From an uncultured Mucilaginibacter sp. (GTDB lineage Bacteria; Bacteroidota; Bacteroidia; Sphingobacteriales; Sphingobacteriaceae): 64,000 nt of DNA. The first letter of the stretch is position 1; each line of letters starts with the position of its first letter. Below the pieces are notes generated by a model. The model worked only from the letters and a program-made list of their open reading frames with translations, did not search any database and was not told the DNA's origin. The translations under genes and the position numbers were made by a program. The stretch covers positions 1 to 64,000 of the forward strand of contig NZ_CAMLHX010000016.1 of assembly GCF_946479965.1 (NCBI RefSeq), read 5' to 3'. Of this stretch, positions 25,394-35,136 are shown in pieces.

Positions 25394-26494
25394 ATGACGG
25401 AAGTTTACAACGATACCCTTATTGCAGATACGATGGAACCTTTACAAAGCAACAATTACAATATATATTTTAATGATGCTTTGACCGAAGTTGCGCGTTT
25501 TATTGAACAGGGAAAATACTCAAGGTTTTTTGTGTTGACAGACGAGAATACCGCTACGCACTGCCTGCCCTTGCTGCGCGAGAAATTGGGTGATGACGCT
25601 GATTTTGATCTTATAGAAATTAACGCCGGCGAGGAAAGCAAGGATATTGATTTTTGCATAGGCGTTTGGAAAATGCTAATAGACTTTGGCGCCGACCGTA
25701 AAAGTCTTTTAATAAACTTAGGCGGCGGCGTAGTGAGCGACCTGGGTGGCTTTGCTGCTTCAACCTTTAAACGTGGTATCGACTTTGTGCATGTGCCAAC
25801 AACCCTGCTATCGCAGGTTGATGCTTCGGTAGGGGGCAAAACTGGTATTGATATCGACAGCATAAAAAACATAATTGGCACATTTACGCAGCCAAAGGCG
25901 GTTTTTATTGAGTATGAGTTTTTAAAGACCCTGCCTGCCCGCCAGATTCTATCCGGCACTGCCGAAATGCTTAAGCATGGCCTGATCTGCGACGCTGCTT
26001 ACTGGAATCTTTTAAAAGAAAGCGACCTGAGCCAGCCTACAGCCGATATGGTATACCAATCTGTAGCTATAAAGAATAAGGTGGTGATAGAGGATCCGCA
26101 CGAAAGGAATATCCGCAAATCGTTAAACTTTGGGCATACTATTGGGCACGCGGTTGAAACCTATTCGCTTATTAATGATGAGGATTCCCTTTCGCACGGC
26201 GAAGCAATTGCTATCGGCATGATCTGCGAGGCTTATCTATCCTATAAGAAAACCGGACTTAGCCTTGATGAGCTGAACGAAATAGCAGACGTGCTTATGG
26301 AACTTTATCCGTTCTACCAGCTTCGCGATGAAATGAACGACGAGCTGTTAGCGATAATGAAAAAGGATAAGAAAAACCAGGGCGGCAATATCAACTGCAC
26401 CTTGTTGAGCAGCATTGGTCAGTTTAGTATTGATAACATCTGTACTGCTGATGAACTGATAGAAAGCCTGCAGTTTTACGCGAGTTTAAATTAA
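25394..26494 (+). CDS. aroB: 3-dehydroquinate synthase
   Basis: 366-aa enzyme of the shikimate pathway that converts DAHP to 3-dehydroquinate using NAD+ and a divalent metal. Visible: NAD-binding LINLGGGVVSDLGGFAAST, VPTTLLSQVDASVGGKTGID, metal ligands in SGTAEMLKHG (Glu), NFGHTIGHAVE (His) and LSHGEAIAIGM (His), and KKDKKNQGG. Full length. Second gene of the S4 operon. Confidence 0.96.
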   Translation: MTEVYNDTLIADTMEPLQSNNYNIYFNDALTEVARFIEQGKYSRFFVLTDENTATHCLPLLREKLGDDADFDLIEINAGEESKDIDFCIGVWKMLIDFGADRKSLLINLGGGVVSDLGGFAASTFKRGIDFVHVPTTLLSQVDASVGGKTGIDIDSIKNIIGTFTQPKAVFIEYEFLKTLPARQILSGTAEMLKHGLICDAAYWNLLKESDLSQPTADMVYQSVAIKNKVVIEDPHERNIRKSLNFGHTIGHAVETYSLINDEDSLSHGEAIAIGMICEAYLSYKKTGLSLDELNEIADVLMELYPFYQLRDEMNDELLAIMKKDKKNQGGNINCTLLSSIGQFSIDNICTADELIESLQFYASLN

Positions 26495-26796
26495 TAATAA
26501 TTGGTTTAGAGGGGTAGGTGTTTCACAAAAATATATGAAACAAATGAAACAGATGAAACGCGGTTAGCGTGTAATGTTCTGTTTGTTAATTAGTTGTATT
26601 GTTATGGTGAAACGAATGAAACACTACTATATTCACATATTCTAATACTATCTTCACATTTTTTATGTTAAATAATTGTACGCGAGGGTTTTAGTGGAAA
26701 TATGCTAAAACGGTAGGCGTGAAACGGCAATAACGGTCAAAAAAATAGCGATGGGTCTTAAACCCATCGCTATTTTTGTTTAGCGGAGAGACATTT
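26495..26796. other. Convergent intergenic region with GAAAC words and a terminator
   Basis: Downstream of aroB lie tandem nonamers of the form ATGAAACNN (26535-26560), then GTGAAACGAATGAAACAC (about 26607-26624), CATATTCTAAT as in the 13.6-kb region, and a lone GTGAAACGG near 26720. A strong terminator follows at 26741-26777. No gene is present. Confidence 0.65.
26741..26777. terminator. Bidirectional intrinsic terminator
   Basis: A 16-bp perfect stem (AAAAATAGCGATGGGT and its complement) with a 5-nt loop, A-rich on one side and T-rich on the other. It ends the minus-strand gene at 26797 and can stop read-through from aroB. Confidence 0.9.
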
Positions 26797-27750
26797 TTAT
26801 TCTACCCCTTTTACCTTCATTTGCATAGTATATAAACCTTTCTGATTGGTTATAAACAAAACATCACGATTTTTACCTCCAAAGCATACGTTAGTAGTTC
26901 CGGGCTGAGGCACTGTTATTTGTGCAATACGTTTTCCGTCCTTATTATAAACCTGTACGCCACGACCGGTTAGGTAAACATTGCCTTTATTATCTAAAGT
27001 AATGCCGTCTGATCCCAGGTCGGCAAAAGGTGTTTTATTACTTAAGCTGCCGTCTTTCTCAATAGTATATTTGAAGGTTTTTCTGCCACCGTAATCGGCA
27101 ACATACAGGTATTTTCCATCCGGAGTACCAACAACGCCGTTAGGTACCCTCATATCAGTAATTACTGGCACAGCTTCTGTGCTACCTTTTCTTACCAGGT
27201 AAACTTTCTGGCCATCCAGCTGCATACCCGGAGCACCGCGGTGTTTCCAAAATCCACGCTGAAAATAAGGGTCAGAAAAATACATATCGCCTTTAGCAGT
27301 CACAAAAACATCGTTAGGGCCGTTCATAAATTTACCGCCAATATCTTTTATCAATGTGGTAATTTTTTTGTCGGGCGATATGCTGATCAACTCGTTTCTT
27401 AATTCGGCACAAGTAATTAAATTGCCTTTTTTATCAAAGTAAGTACCGTTTGCGCGGCGCGAGCTATCCAGCCATACGGTTAACTTACCATCAAGCCCAT
27501 ACATCCAGATCTTGTCGTTGGCCTGATCTGTAAAAAAGACATTGCCTTTCTTATCAGGCGACGGGCCTTCGGTAAAGCCAAACTGGTCTGATACCAGAAC
27601 AGGCACTGTTCCCTCTGCAAAAAGGTCACTGGTAGAATCGGCCATTATGGCTAAACGCGGGTTAACAACGGGCGTAGGATTAATCTTCATCGCCGTTAAT
27701 GCCCCAAGCGACAATGCCGAGGCAATAAATATTTTCTGAGTTAATTTCAT
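26797..27750 (-). CDS. Secreted SMP-30/gluconolactonase-like beta-propeller
   Basis: 317-aa exported protein. ATG at 27750 opens a signal peptide (MKLTQKIFIASALSLGALTA). Six-bladed propeller strands follow with the SMP-30/LRE pattern: FGFTEGPSPDKKGNVFFTDQ (metal Glu in TEGP), GTYFDKKGNLITCAE, GPNDVFVTAKGDMYFSDPYFQRG (Asn/Asp metal site), PNGVVGTPDGKYLYVADYG and SDGITLDNKGNVYLTG. Gluconolactonases hydrolyse sugar lactones; export would place it where the PQQ dehydrogenase at 60.5 kb makes lactones, though the two are 33 kb apart. Confidence 0.88.
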   Translation of the reverse strand: MKLTQKIFIASALSLGALTAMKINPTPVVNPRLAIMADSTSDLFAEGTVPVLVSDQFGFTEGPSPDKKGNVFFTDQANDKIWMYGLDGKLTVWLDSSRRANGTYFDKKGNLITCAELRNELISISPDKKITTLIKDIGGKFMNGPNDVFVTAKGDMYFSDPYFQRGFWKHRGAPGMQLDGQKVYLVRKGSTEAVPVITDMRVPNGVVGTPDGKYLYVADYGGRKTFKYTIEKDGSLSNKTPFADLGSDGITLDNKGNVYLTGRGVQVYNKDGKRIAQITVPQPGTTNVCFGGKNRDVLFITNQKGLYTMQMKVKGVE

Positions 27751-27898
27751 GAGTGTTAATAAATGGTAGCCAATTATAGTTAATAAAACGGTTATTGGCA
27801 AATAGCTGCTGCTATACAGCGTTTCATCAATATATAATTTACAAAAGTTGGATGATAGGATGCAAAATATCGAAAATGGTTTAATGACTTTATTTTGC

Positions 27899-27906
27899 TA
27901 ATTTTG
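27899..27906 (+). promoter_or_regulatory. -7 box directly before the DUF763 gene
   Basis: TAATTTTG (TAnnTTTG) ends 5 nt before the ATG at 27912, so transcription would start at or next to the start codon. Confidence 0.4.
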
Positions 27907-27911
27907 TTAGT

Positions 27912-29114
27912 ATGAAACATTCCGGACGTGCTGATCTGCCCTTACATTATGGTTATGTGCCGCAATGGCTGGCGGAGCGTATGGCAAAACTGGGCCTGGC
28001 GGTAGTGGAAACCATCATAATGGATTACGGCGCTAACGAAGTTTTAAGCCGTCTAAGCGATCCGTTTTGGTTTCAGAGCCTTGGTGCCGTAATGGGTATG
28101 GATTGGCACTCATCGGGCATTACAACGTCTGTAATGGGCGCCTTAAAACGCGCGGTTAATCCGCATAGCAAACAGTTAGGCATTTATATATGCGGCGGCA
28201 AGGGCAAATACTCAAAACAAACGCCGGATGAGCTGCTGAAAATAAGTTATCAAACAGGCCTAAACGGCGATGAATTGGTGCGATGCAGTAAATTGAGCGC
28301 CAAGGTTGACAATACCGCCGTGCAGGACGGTTTTCAGCTTTATACGCACAATTTTATTGTGAGCAGCACCGGGCAATGGAGCGTTATTCAGCAAGGGATG
28401 AACAGCGACTCGCGCATGGCAAGACGCTATCACTGGCACTCAGAACAGTTAAGCTCGTTTGTTGAAGAACCCCACAGCGCAGTTTGCGGGCCCAATCTTG
28501 GATATATTTTAAACATGACGGATAAACTGGCCGCGCCGTCACGGGATGGTATAATGCAGATCGCTAACGAGCATCCGGAAGCTATGATGCAGGAAGTCAA
28601 GAAGCTGGTAATGCCATCCCATCATGACGTAAGGGCAGAGGATGTAGACTTGAAAAGGCTGGGCTCGGTTTTATGGTTGGCGCACGAGAAACAGCCGAAA
28701 GATTTTGAGGACCTGTTGTTATTGCAAGGACTTGGGCCGCGCACCTTGCAATCTCTCACGCTGGTGAGCGAGGTTATACATGGCACGCCATCGCGGTTTA
28801 AGGATCCTGCCCGTTTTTCATTTGCGCATGGGGGTAAGGATGGGCATCCTTTCCCGGTGCCAACCAAGGTTTACGACGAGACCATTGGCGTGTTGCAAAC
28901 CGCTATTCACAAAGCTAAATTGGGGAATAGCGAGAAAAACGAAGCGATTAAGCGGCTGACACAAATAGCTCAAAGGGCAGAAGACGGCTTTACTCCCAAT
29001 GCTGACTTTGATAAAGTAATTGAAGAGGAGCGGAAAAACTCATGGAAATATGGCGGTCGCACTGTTTTTGGCAGGGCGAAACCGCCGGTGACACCACAAT
29101 TAAAATTATTTTAA
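27912..29114 (+). CDS. DUF763-family protein
   Basis: 400-aa cytoplasmic protein. It starts with the family signature SGRADLPLHYGYVPQWLAER, then SLGAVMGMDWHSSGITTSV, YICGGKGKYSKQTP, a HWHSEQLSSFVEEPH block with conserved His, GYILNMTD and a C-terminal helix-hairpin-helix-like LLLLQGLGPRTLQSLTLV, GGKDGHPFPVP. DUF763 occurs widely in archaea and bacteria; the HhH-like part hints at nucleic-acid contact. No function is established to my knowledge. Its stop overlaps the convergent DUF4142 gene by 9 bp, with no terminator between. Confidence 0.88.
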   Translation: MKHSGRADLPLHYGYVPQWLAERMAKLGLAVVETIIMDYGANEVLSRLSDPFWFQSLGAVMGMDWHSSGITTSVMGALKRAVNPHSKQLGIYICGGKGKYSKQTPDELLKISYQTGLNGDELVRCSKLSAKVDNTAVQDGFQLYTHNFIVSSTGQWSVIQQGMNSDSRMARRYHWHSEQLSSFVEEPHSAVCGPNLGYILNMTDKLAAPSRDGIMQIANEHPEAMMQEVKKLVMPSHHDVRAEDVDLKRLGSVLWLAHEKQPKDFEDLLLLQGLGPRTLQSLTLVSEVIHGTPSRFKDPARFSFAHGGKDGHPFPVPTKVYDETIGVLQTAIHKAKLGNSEKNEAIKRLTQIAQRAEDGFTPNADFDKVIEEERKNSWKYGGRTVFGRAKPPVTPQLKLF

Positions 29115-29639
29115 CGAAGCCTTGATATCGCGGACTGCCTGTAAATGCTTTTTAAGTTTTGGCAATGCGCCCTCCGCAACTTTTTGGACATCACCACTTT
29201 GATTGGTGGACTCATTTTCGAAAAGCTTTATATCCTTTTCATGATCCATTACCATCATATTCATATACGCTGCATCGAAGGCCGGCCCTTTTTTACTTTG
29301 TAATTCGTTTATCATTCCCTGATGTTCTGTGCTTAAAGTACTATTAACCACTACATCTTTATCATCGGCTAATTTTTTCAATTCCTTTCCAATGCTGTCG
29401 TGATCTGTGATTATCATATCAGCAAATTCTATAATCTTGGGATTTTTAGAATTATTTTTTGCCAATTGAGCTGCGGTGATTTCGGCTACTCCTCCTTGAA
29501 TGCCTTTTTCGAGAAAGATTACGCCGCTTTTATCAGCATCCGTTTCGGTGCTTGGAACGTCCTCCCGCGGAGTGTCCTCACATGCAGTAAATAGGGTTAA
29601 CGAGGCAGCAAGAGATATACAATAAAACAGGTTTTTCAT
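29106..29639 (-). CDS. DUF4142 lipoprotein
   Basis: 177-aa lipoprotein: lipobox FTAC with Cys at residue 20. The mature part is a four-helix ferritin-like DUF4142 domain: FLEKGIQGGVAEITAAQLAK, IIEFADMIITDHDSIGKELKKLA, HQGMINELQSKKGPAFDAAYMNMMVMDHEKDIKLFEN, LPKLKKHLQAV. Conserved His/Glu/Asp residues could bind metal, though none is proven. Downstream of ppc on the same strand, behind a perfect inverted repeat. Confidence 0.88.
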   Translation of the reverse strand: MKNLFYCISLAASLTLFTACEDTPREDVPSTETDADKSGVIFLEKGIQGGVAEITAAQLAKNNSKNPKIIEFADMIITDHDSIGKELKKLADDKDVVVNSTLSTEHQGMINELQSKKGPAFDAAYMNMMVMDHEKDIKLFENESTNQSGDVQKVAEGALPKLKKHLQAVRDIKASLK

Positions 29640-29642
29640 AAC

Positions 29643-29697
29643 GATATAGTTTTACAACACAACAAGTGTAAAACCTGTTGGTTTGTAAAACTATATC
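29643..29697. promoter_or_regulatory. Perfect 15-bp inverted repeat upstream of the DUF4142 gene
   Basis: GATATAGTTTTACAA (29643-29657) and its exact reverse complement (29683-29697) are 25 nt apart; a third TGTAAAAC word lies in the spacer. It begins 4 nt before the gene's start codon. It could be an operator, a 5'-UTR stem or the ppc terminator; no T-run follows, which disfavours the last. Confidence 0.6.
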
Positions 29698-29721
29698 AAA
29701 AACAAATATTTTAACTGTAAG

Positions 29722-32304
29722 CTAAACCAAATTACGGCCTGCATTAACAATGCCGTACACAGTCCGAATGATCAGTTTATCGTAAATCGCGTTCAGCTCT
29801 GCATCTTTAGAGTGATTTAAGCATTGCAAGGCATAATGCTGCACGATAACTAATGGCAATACAATACGCTCACGGATAGCGATAGAGCGCCTGTCAACCG
29901 GCGAATCCTGCATCAGCGCTTTGCTTTCGGTTAACTCAAGCAACAGTTCTTTGGTCAGTTCAAACTCGTCTTTTAGCTGTTTCCAAAAGGAGCCAAACTT
30001 TTTATCTTTTTCCAGATAGGCAGTTATCCTAAAGTCGGATTTCGACATAGACATCACGCAGTTATCTATCATCGTACGGAAAAATCCCGACGTATGATAT
30101 AGTGTTTTAACATCCTCCCAATTGCCCTCCGCTTTCATTTTTTTAAGCGCCGTACCTACACCGTAAAAAGCAGGCACATTTTGTTTAAGCTGGCTCCACG
30201 ATGTAACGAAGCTTATAGCACGCAAATCTTCCAGTTTAAGCGGTGCATCTGCATTACGCTTGGTTGGGCGACTGCTGATGTTGATACGTGATAATAGTTT
30301 TAACGGACTGAATTTCTCCAGATACTCTACAAATAGCGGATCGGTACGCAGGGCCATGAACATTTTATAGCTTTCATCGGCCATTGCAGATATTATCGAC
30401 TTCTGATCGTCCTTTAAAATATCGCTGTTTTTAGGCTTTAAAGCCGATTGAACACCTGCATTGATCAGCTGTTCTATATTGAACCTGGCCGTTTCAACCG
30501 AGCCATATTGCGAGCTAACGGTTTGGCCCTGTATAGTCAATTGGATATGCTCATTAGCTATCTCGCCACCCATTGACGCGTAAAAACGATGGGTTTTACC
30601 GCCGCCACGTGCAGGCGGGCCACCTCTGCCATCAAAAAAGCCCAGTTCAATTTTATACTTGCGGGCCATGGCCGTAAGTTCAACCTTGGCTTTGTAGATA
30701 GACCAGTTGGCCATAATGTAGCCACCATCCTTGGTACTGTCAGAAAAACCAAGCATAATGGTTTGGCAGTTACCACGGCGTTTTAAGTGCTCGCGATAGA
30801 ACGGATGGGTATATAGGCGCTCCATTACTTCGGCAGCAACTTTAAGATCGTTCACTGTTTCAAACAAAGGCATAAAATCAACGGTAAGCTCTTCGGCTTT
30901 CCATCCACTCCATAAAAACAGGTCTATCAACTGCAAAATATCCGATGCCTGCTGGCAGTTGCTGATAATAAAACGCTGACAGGCCTTTTGCCCATTGGCG
31001 TATTGGATCTTCTTCATCAGCCTGATGGTATTCAGGGTATCTTTTACCATATCGTCCGCATTATCCGGGCAAACGAAATAACGTTCGTTAAAGGTTAAAG
31101 CGGCCAGCTTTTGCTGCTCGTCCATCTCCGCATAACCTTGTGGCAAGCCCGTGTCTATGTTATCGGTAACATAACTAAGAACATCGCGCAGTATGCGGCT
31201 ATCCTGCCTTATATCCAGCGTAGCGAAGAAACAGCCAAACAGGCGGATCTTACGTATCAGGTCGTCAACAATATCAACAAACAGACTGTAATGGCTCTCT
31301 ACTAAAGTTTTGCGGATAGAGCCTAACAGCTTCAGCATTTCGCCTTGCAGATCGCGGGCATCTTCTTTGGGCTTGTTAAAAGCATTTTCGTAAAGCAGCG
31401 TATCCAGTGTAGCAATGGTTTTTTCAATACCCCTGAAGGTGATACGGCGTTTCAATAGCCTGAAATCGCGGTAATAACAACGGAATATAATTTGCCTTAA
31501 CAGGTTGGCTACGTCGCGCGTGGTATCAGTAGTTACATTAGGGTTCCCGTCGCGGTCGCCGCCCGGCCAAAAGCCCAGTTCAAGTAGCTGGCTTCTGCGT
31601 ATCTCATCAATATCAAACTCTTCCTCTAATTTTGATTGTATGTCGGCTATCGCATGATAGAAGGTATTCTCTAAAAACCAAACCAGGCTAACGGCCTCGT
31701 CAACCGGCGTGGGCGATGTTTTATTAAAGAAGGGGGTTTTACCCAACTGCTGTAATAAAACATCAATATTTTTAATATCGTTGGTTTTTAGGGCCTCAAT
31801 CAGGTCGTTCATTATACCCAGAACCGAGCCCGGATAAAACTGCGTAGGGTGGGCCGTAAGCACCATCCTTAACGAAAAATTCTTTAGCTTGTCACTAATG
31901 TTGTCGCGCTGTTTGTCGCTGCCTGCAGCTTGTTGCAGTAAGCCCTGTAAGGTGCCTGTATCGTCCGTACGGCCCAGTTTGCTGAATGATGAATCTTCTA
32001 TCGCATCAAAAAGCACTACCTGCCGCTCAATATATTGAATGAACCTAAATAAGCGGTTTAGCTGCTCCACATGGTCAATATCCGGAACATATTTTTTAAA
32101 GAATGACTCGATTATATGTGTTGGCGACTCCTCTTTTGCAGCACCCTTTTCGCAATGCGAACTAAAAAAGGGCAGTAGTATACCTATCTCCTTTACCTGG
32201 TAAAACGGCAGGGTTTGGAAAAGGCTGTTATATAACTCAAAGCGCGTAACTACCTCACTGTTAAAGGCTGCTTCTCTTTGGCTGAGTTTCAAAGTTGACG
32301 ACAT
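29722..32304 (-). CDS. ppc: Phosphoenolpyruvate carboxylase
   Basis: 860-aa anaplerotic enzyme making oxaloacetate from PEP and bicarbonate. Catalytic His is in LTAHPTQ; other motifs are GGDRDGNPNVT, MLGFSDSTKDGGYIMANW and GFFDGRGGPPARGGGKTHRF. The canonical FHGRGG loop reads FDGRGG here, and the glycine loop is PPARGGGKTH; I think this is the Bacteroidota branch of the family rather than damage, since the frame is intact at full length. ATG at 32304 is chosen over an upstream in-frame codon. Alone on its strand before the DUF4142 gene. Confidence 0.92.
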   Translation of the reverse strand: MSSTLKLSQREAAFNSEVVTRFELYNSLFQTLPFYQVKEIGILLPFFSSHCEKGAAKEESPTHIIESFFKKYVPDIDHVEQLNRLFRFIQYIERQVVLFDAIEDSSFSKLGRTDDTGTLQGLLQQAAGSDKQRDNISDKLKNFSLRMVLTAHPTQFYPGSVLGIMNDLIEALKTNDIKNIDVLLQQLGKTPFFNKTSPTPVDEAVSLVWFLENTFYHAIADIQSKLEEEFDIDEIRRSQLLELGFWPGGDRDGNPNVTTDTTRDVANLLRQIIFRCYYRDFRLLKRRITFRGIEKTIATLDTLLYENAFNKPKEDARDLQGEMLKLLGSIRKTLVESHYSLFVDIVDDLIRKIRLFGCFFATLDIRQDSRILRDVLSYVTDNIDTGLPQGYAEMDEQQKLAALTFNERYFVCPDNADDMVKDTLNTIRLMKKIQYANGQKACQRFIISNCQQASDILQLIDLFLWSGWKAEELTVDFMPLFETVNDLKVAAEVMERLYTHPFYREHLKRRGNCQTIMLGFSDSTKDGGYIMANWSIYKAKVELTAMARKYKIELGFFDGRGGPPARGGGKTHRFYASMGGEIANEHIQLTIQGQTVSSQYGSVETARFNIEQLINAGVQSALKPKNSDILKDDQKSIISAMADESYKMFMALRTDPLFVEYLEKFSPLKLLSRINISSRPTKRNADAPLKLEDLRAISFVTSWSQLKQNVPAFYGVGTALKKMKAEGNWEDVKTLYHTSGFFRTMIDNCVMSMSKSDFRITAYLEKDKKFGSFWKQLKDEFELTKELLLELTESKALMQDSPVDRRSIAIRERIVLPLVIVQHYALQCLNHSKDAELNAIYDKLIIRTVYGIVNAGRNLV

Positions 32305-32461
32305 ACTGATATTTTTAAACAACAAAAAAATTGGCGAAAACACAAGCTCACCAAATCGATGTGAATTTAAGTCAAATTACATTAAAATTGAAGGATTATT
32401 AAAAATAATAAGCAAATAATATTAATCTATGTAATAAAATATGACATAGATGTAATTATTG

Positions 32462-32469
32462 TAAATTTG
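32462..32469 (+). promoter_or_regulatory. -7 box of the FUSC gene
   Basis: TAAATTTG fits TAnnTTTG, 31 nt before the ATG at 32501. No -33 TTTG at the right distance. Confidence 0.35.
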
Positions 32470-32500
32470 AATATAAGGCTTTTTTACCGAAATTTACCCG

Positions 32501-34645
32501 ATGCTAACCACCGATAAAGAGGTAAAAAGTTTTTTCTTTAGTCAGTACTTTTCTGATGGGCTGCGTATGTCATTAGGCATACTTATCCCGGCGCTTACCC
32601 TGTTGCAGTTTGACAGGTTTGAGCAGGGGATAGCCCTATCCTTAGGCGCTGTTTGTATTTGCGTAACTGATAGTCCCGGGCCCATTCTGCATAAACGAAA
32701 TGCCATGGCCATTGGCAACCTTTGTATGTTTATTGTGGCGCTTGCAACCGGTTTCGCCCGCTTTAATGTATATACATTGGCGTTGGAGGTTACTTTCTTT
32801 ACCTTCTTGTTCTCCATGTTTACGGTGTATGGTAACCGCGCGGCATCTGTGGGTACGGCTGCGCTGCTTATCATGATCTTTATGATAGACCGTGATTTAG
32901 AGCCTGGCCAGGTACTTAAATACGCAGGCAATATATTGGCCGGCGGTATATGGTATATGGTGTTCAGCCTGGTGTTTTTCGGGATAAGGCCATACCGTGC
33001 GGCACAACAGGCTTTAGGCGAGAATATAGCCGATATTGTGAAGTTTTTACGTTTAAAGGCTGATTTTTACCTGCACGAAACTGATATAGAAGAGAACTAC
33101 CGCAAGGTAATATCGCAACAAATAAAAGTTAGCGAACACCAGGACCTTGTGCGCGAGCTGCTGTTTAAAAGCCGCGTTATGGTACGCGAGTCGACCAATG
33201 CAAGCCGTATATTGGTGCTAACCTTTGTTGACCTGGTAGATATGTTCGACCATATAATGGCCACACATTATGATTACCAGGCCATCCGCGATAAATTTGA
33301 GCATACAGGCGTACTCCCTCATATTGCAGAGTTGATACAAGAAATGGCCGACGAGTTGCAAAACGTGGGTTATATGGTATTGAGCAACAATCGGCATAAA
33401 AACCTGCGCAACTTTTTGCCCGAGCTTGACCAGCTTAAACAAAAAATTGATGCCATTGGCAATGAAAAGGAAACAAGCACGCTTGTATTAAAGAAGGTGC
33501 TGATCAACCTGCGTGATCTGAACAAGGAAATAGAAAATATCTGGAACTATTATAACTCCAGCTCATCAAAAATACTGATAGAGCAGCAAAACCGCCCGGC
33601 TGCAGAGCATTCAAAGTTTGTAACCCACCAGGATTATGATCCACGGATAATTTTGGATAACCTAACATTTCAATCAGGCGCATTTAAACATGCTTTAAGG
33701 GTATCATTAGTTTGTTTAATAGGTTTTGTTGCTGCGAAACTGCTGCCATTGGGTCACCACAGCTATTGGATATTACTTACTATTATTGTGATTATGAAGC
33801 CCGGCTTCAGCCTGTCTAAACAGCGCAATTATCAGCGTTTATTAGGCACCATAGGCGGCGGCGTTATCGGTATATTGATACTCATGTTTATACCCAACAG
33901 CAATGTGCAGTTTGCATTAATGGTTGCCCTGATGATAGGGACATATAGCTTTATGCGCTTATATTATGTAGTCAGCGTTATATGTATGACGCCCTATGTA
34001 CTGATCCTTTTTAAATTTTTGGGGATAGGTGGTTTTGATATTTTAGAAGAACGGATACTGGATACTGCCATTGGCTCTGGTATAGCCATAATAGCCAGCT
34101 ATCTTGCGTTCCCTACATGGGAGTTTGAACAAATAAAAAAAACACTGGCTGCTGCCATAGCCGCTAACACCTGGTACCTGGTAAAAGCGACGGAAAGCCT
34201 TACGGGAAAGCCCGTGCCATTGACAGAATATAAACTGGCCCGGAAGGACCTGTACGTAAAATCTGCCAACCTATCGGCGGCGTTTGAGCGGATGACATCT
34301 GAACCGAAGAGCAAGCAGCGTAATATTAAGGATGTGCACAAATTTGTGGTGCTTAACCATATTCTGTCATCCTATATAGCCACGGTAGCAGGGGAGGTTA
34401 CTATTAAGCCCGATTACAAGGCGCGGCCCGAGGCGCTTAGATTGATAAGGAAGAGTTTGGCGCTGTTAAACGAGTCTGTTAAAAAGTTAGGGGGCACTAA
34501 GGTTGAGTTTTACGACGATAAAACCACCTTGCTTTTAGAGGAAAAACCCGGTACCGTGAACGACGCCCTGCTTAAAGAGCAACTGGAATTTATTAATAAG
34601 ATAAGCGTTGATATTACTAAGGTTACCGATGCGGTGCTGAAGTAG
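32501..34645 (+). CDS. FUSC-family (YccS/YhfK-like) inner-membrane protein
   Basis: 714-aa protein with two membrane bundles: residues about 20-170 (SDGLRMSLGILIPALTLLQF, LCMFIVALATGFARF, AALLIMIFMIDRD, GGIWYMVFSLVFFGIRP) and about 395-535 (ALRVSLVCLIGFVAAKLL, SYWILLTIIVIMKPGFSLSK, LLGTIGGGVIGILILMF). Helical cytoplasmic domains follow each bundle (about 175-390 and 540-714). PGFSLSKQRN..RLLGTIGG is the FUSC signature. Relatives include aromatic-acid exporters and YccS; the substrate here is unknown. Upstream of, and divergent from, ppc. Confidence 0.85.
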   Translation: MLTTDKEVKSFFFSQYFSDGLRMSLGILIPALTLLQFDRFEQGIALSLGAVCICVTDSPGPILHKRNAMAIGNLCMFIVALATGFARFNVYTLALEVTFFTFLFSMFTVYGNRAASVGTAALLIMIFMIDRDLEPGQVLKYAGNILAGGIWYMVFSLVFFGIRPYRAAQQALGENIADIVKFLRLKADFYLHETDIEENYRKVISQQIKVSEHQDLVRELLFKSRVMVRESTNASRILVLTFVDLVDMFDHIMATHYDYQAIRDKFEHTGVLPHIAELIQEMADELQNVGYMVLSNNRHKNLRNFLPELDQLKQKIDAIGNEKETSTLVLKKVLINLRDLNKEIENIWNYYNSSSSKILIEQQNRPAAEHSKFVTHQDYDPRIILDNLTFQSGAFKHALRVSLVCLIGFVAAKLLPLGHHSYWILLTIIVIMKPGFSLSKQRNYQRLLGTIGGGVIGILILMFIPNSNVQFALMVALMIGTYSFMRLYYVVSVICMTPYVLILFKFLGIGGFDILEERILDTAIGSGIAIIASYLAFPTWEFEQIKKTLAAAIAANTWYLVKATESLTGKPVPLTEYKLARKDLYVKSANLSAAFERMTSEPKSKQRNIKDVHKFVVLNHILSSYIATVAGEVTIKPDYKARPEALRLIRKSLALLNESVKKLGGTKVEFYDDKTTLLLEEKPGTVNDALLKEQLEFINKISVDITKVTDAVLK

Positions 34646-34667
34646 GGGTGTTAGCTAACGAAGAAAA

Positions 34668-35075
34668 TTAATCAATTATTTTTGCCAGGTCGCGGTAAAC
34701 CAACGTTGGTTCACCATTGGTATTAATAATATCCAGCTGCAGGTCTTTCAATTCAGCACCGTGATAGCTTATGCCTTTAGTGCGCTTAATTCCTTCCAAC
34801 TTATTCCAGCTATTGATCAAAACCAAGCTTTTCGCATATATGCCACTGCCGCTAATGTCTACTTTCATATAGTTTTTGTCGGCAATGGTTGTTAAACCCT
34901 CAAAGTTGAAAGTGAGGTTTACGGTACCCTTATCCAAAAATTGTCTGATCAGCTCTTTTTTGTATTGTATTGATGATGGATCAAGTGTCGCAAAAATATT
35001 ATTTGTATTAATTGACTTACACGATGATGCGAGTATTGCGCAACTAATAGCGGCAACAATTATAGAACTTTTCAT
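34668..35075 (-). CDS. Small lipoprotein of unknown function
   Basis: 135-aa lipoprotein with lipobox LASSC (Cys at residue 19). The rest is beta-rich: GTVNLTFNFEGLTTIADKNYMKVDISGSGIYAKSLVLIN then LKDLQLDIINTNGEPTLVYRDL. I recognise no family. Converges with the FUSC gene and sits downstream of the HAD gene on the same strand, 61 bp away. Confidence 0.68.
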   Translation of the reverse strand: MKSSIIVAAISCAILASSCKSINTNNIFATLDPSSIQYKKELIRQFLDKGTVNLTFNFEGLTTIADKNYMKVDISGSGIYAKSLVLINSWNKLEGIKRTKGISYHGAELKDLQLDIINTNGEPTLVYRDLAKIID

Positions 35076-35136
35076 GATGATCAGGTTTTAATTATATGCA
35101 ATATAGGGTTTTTCTATTGACCTGACTACATGCCAA

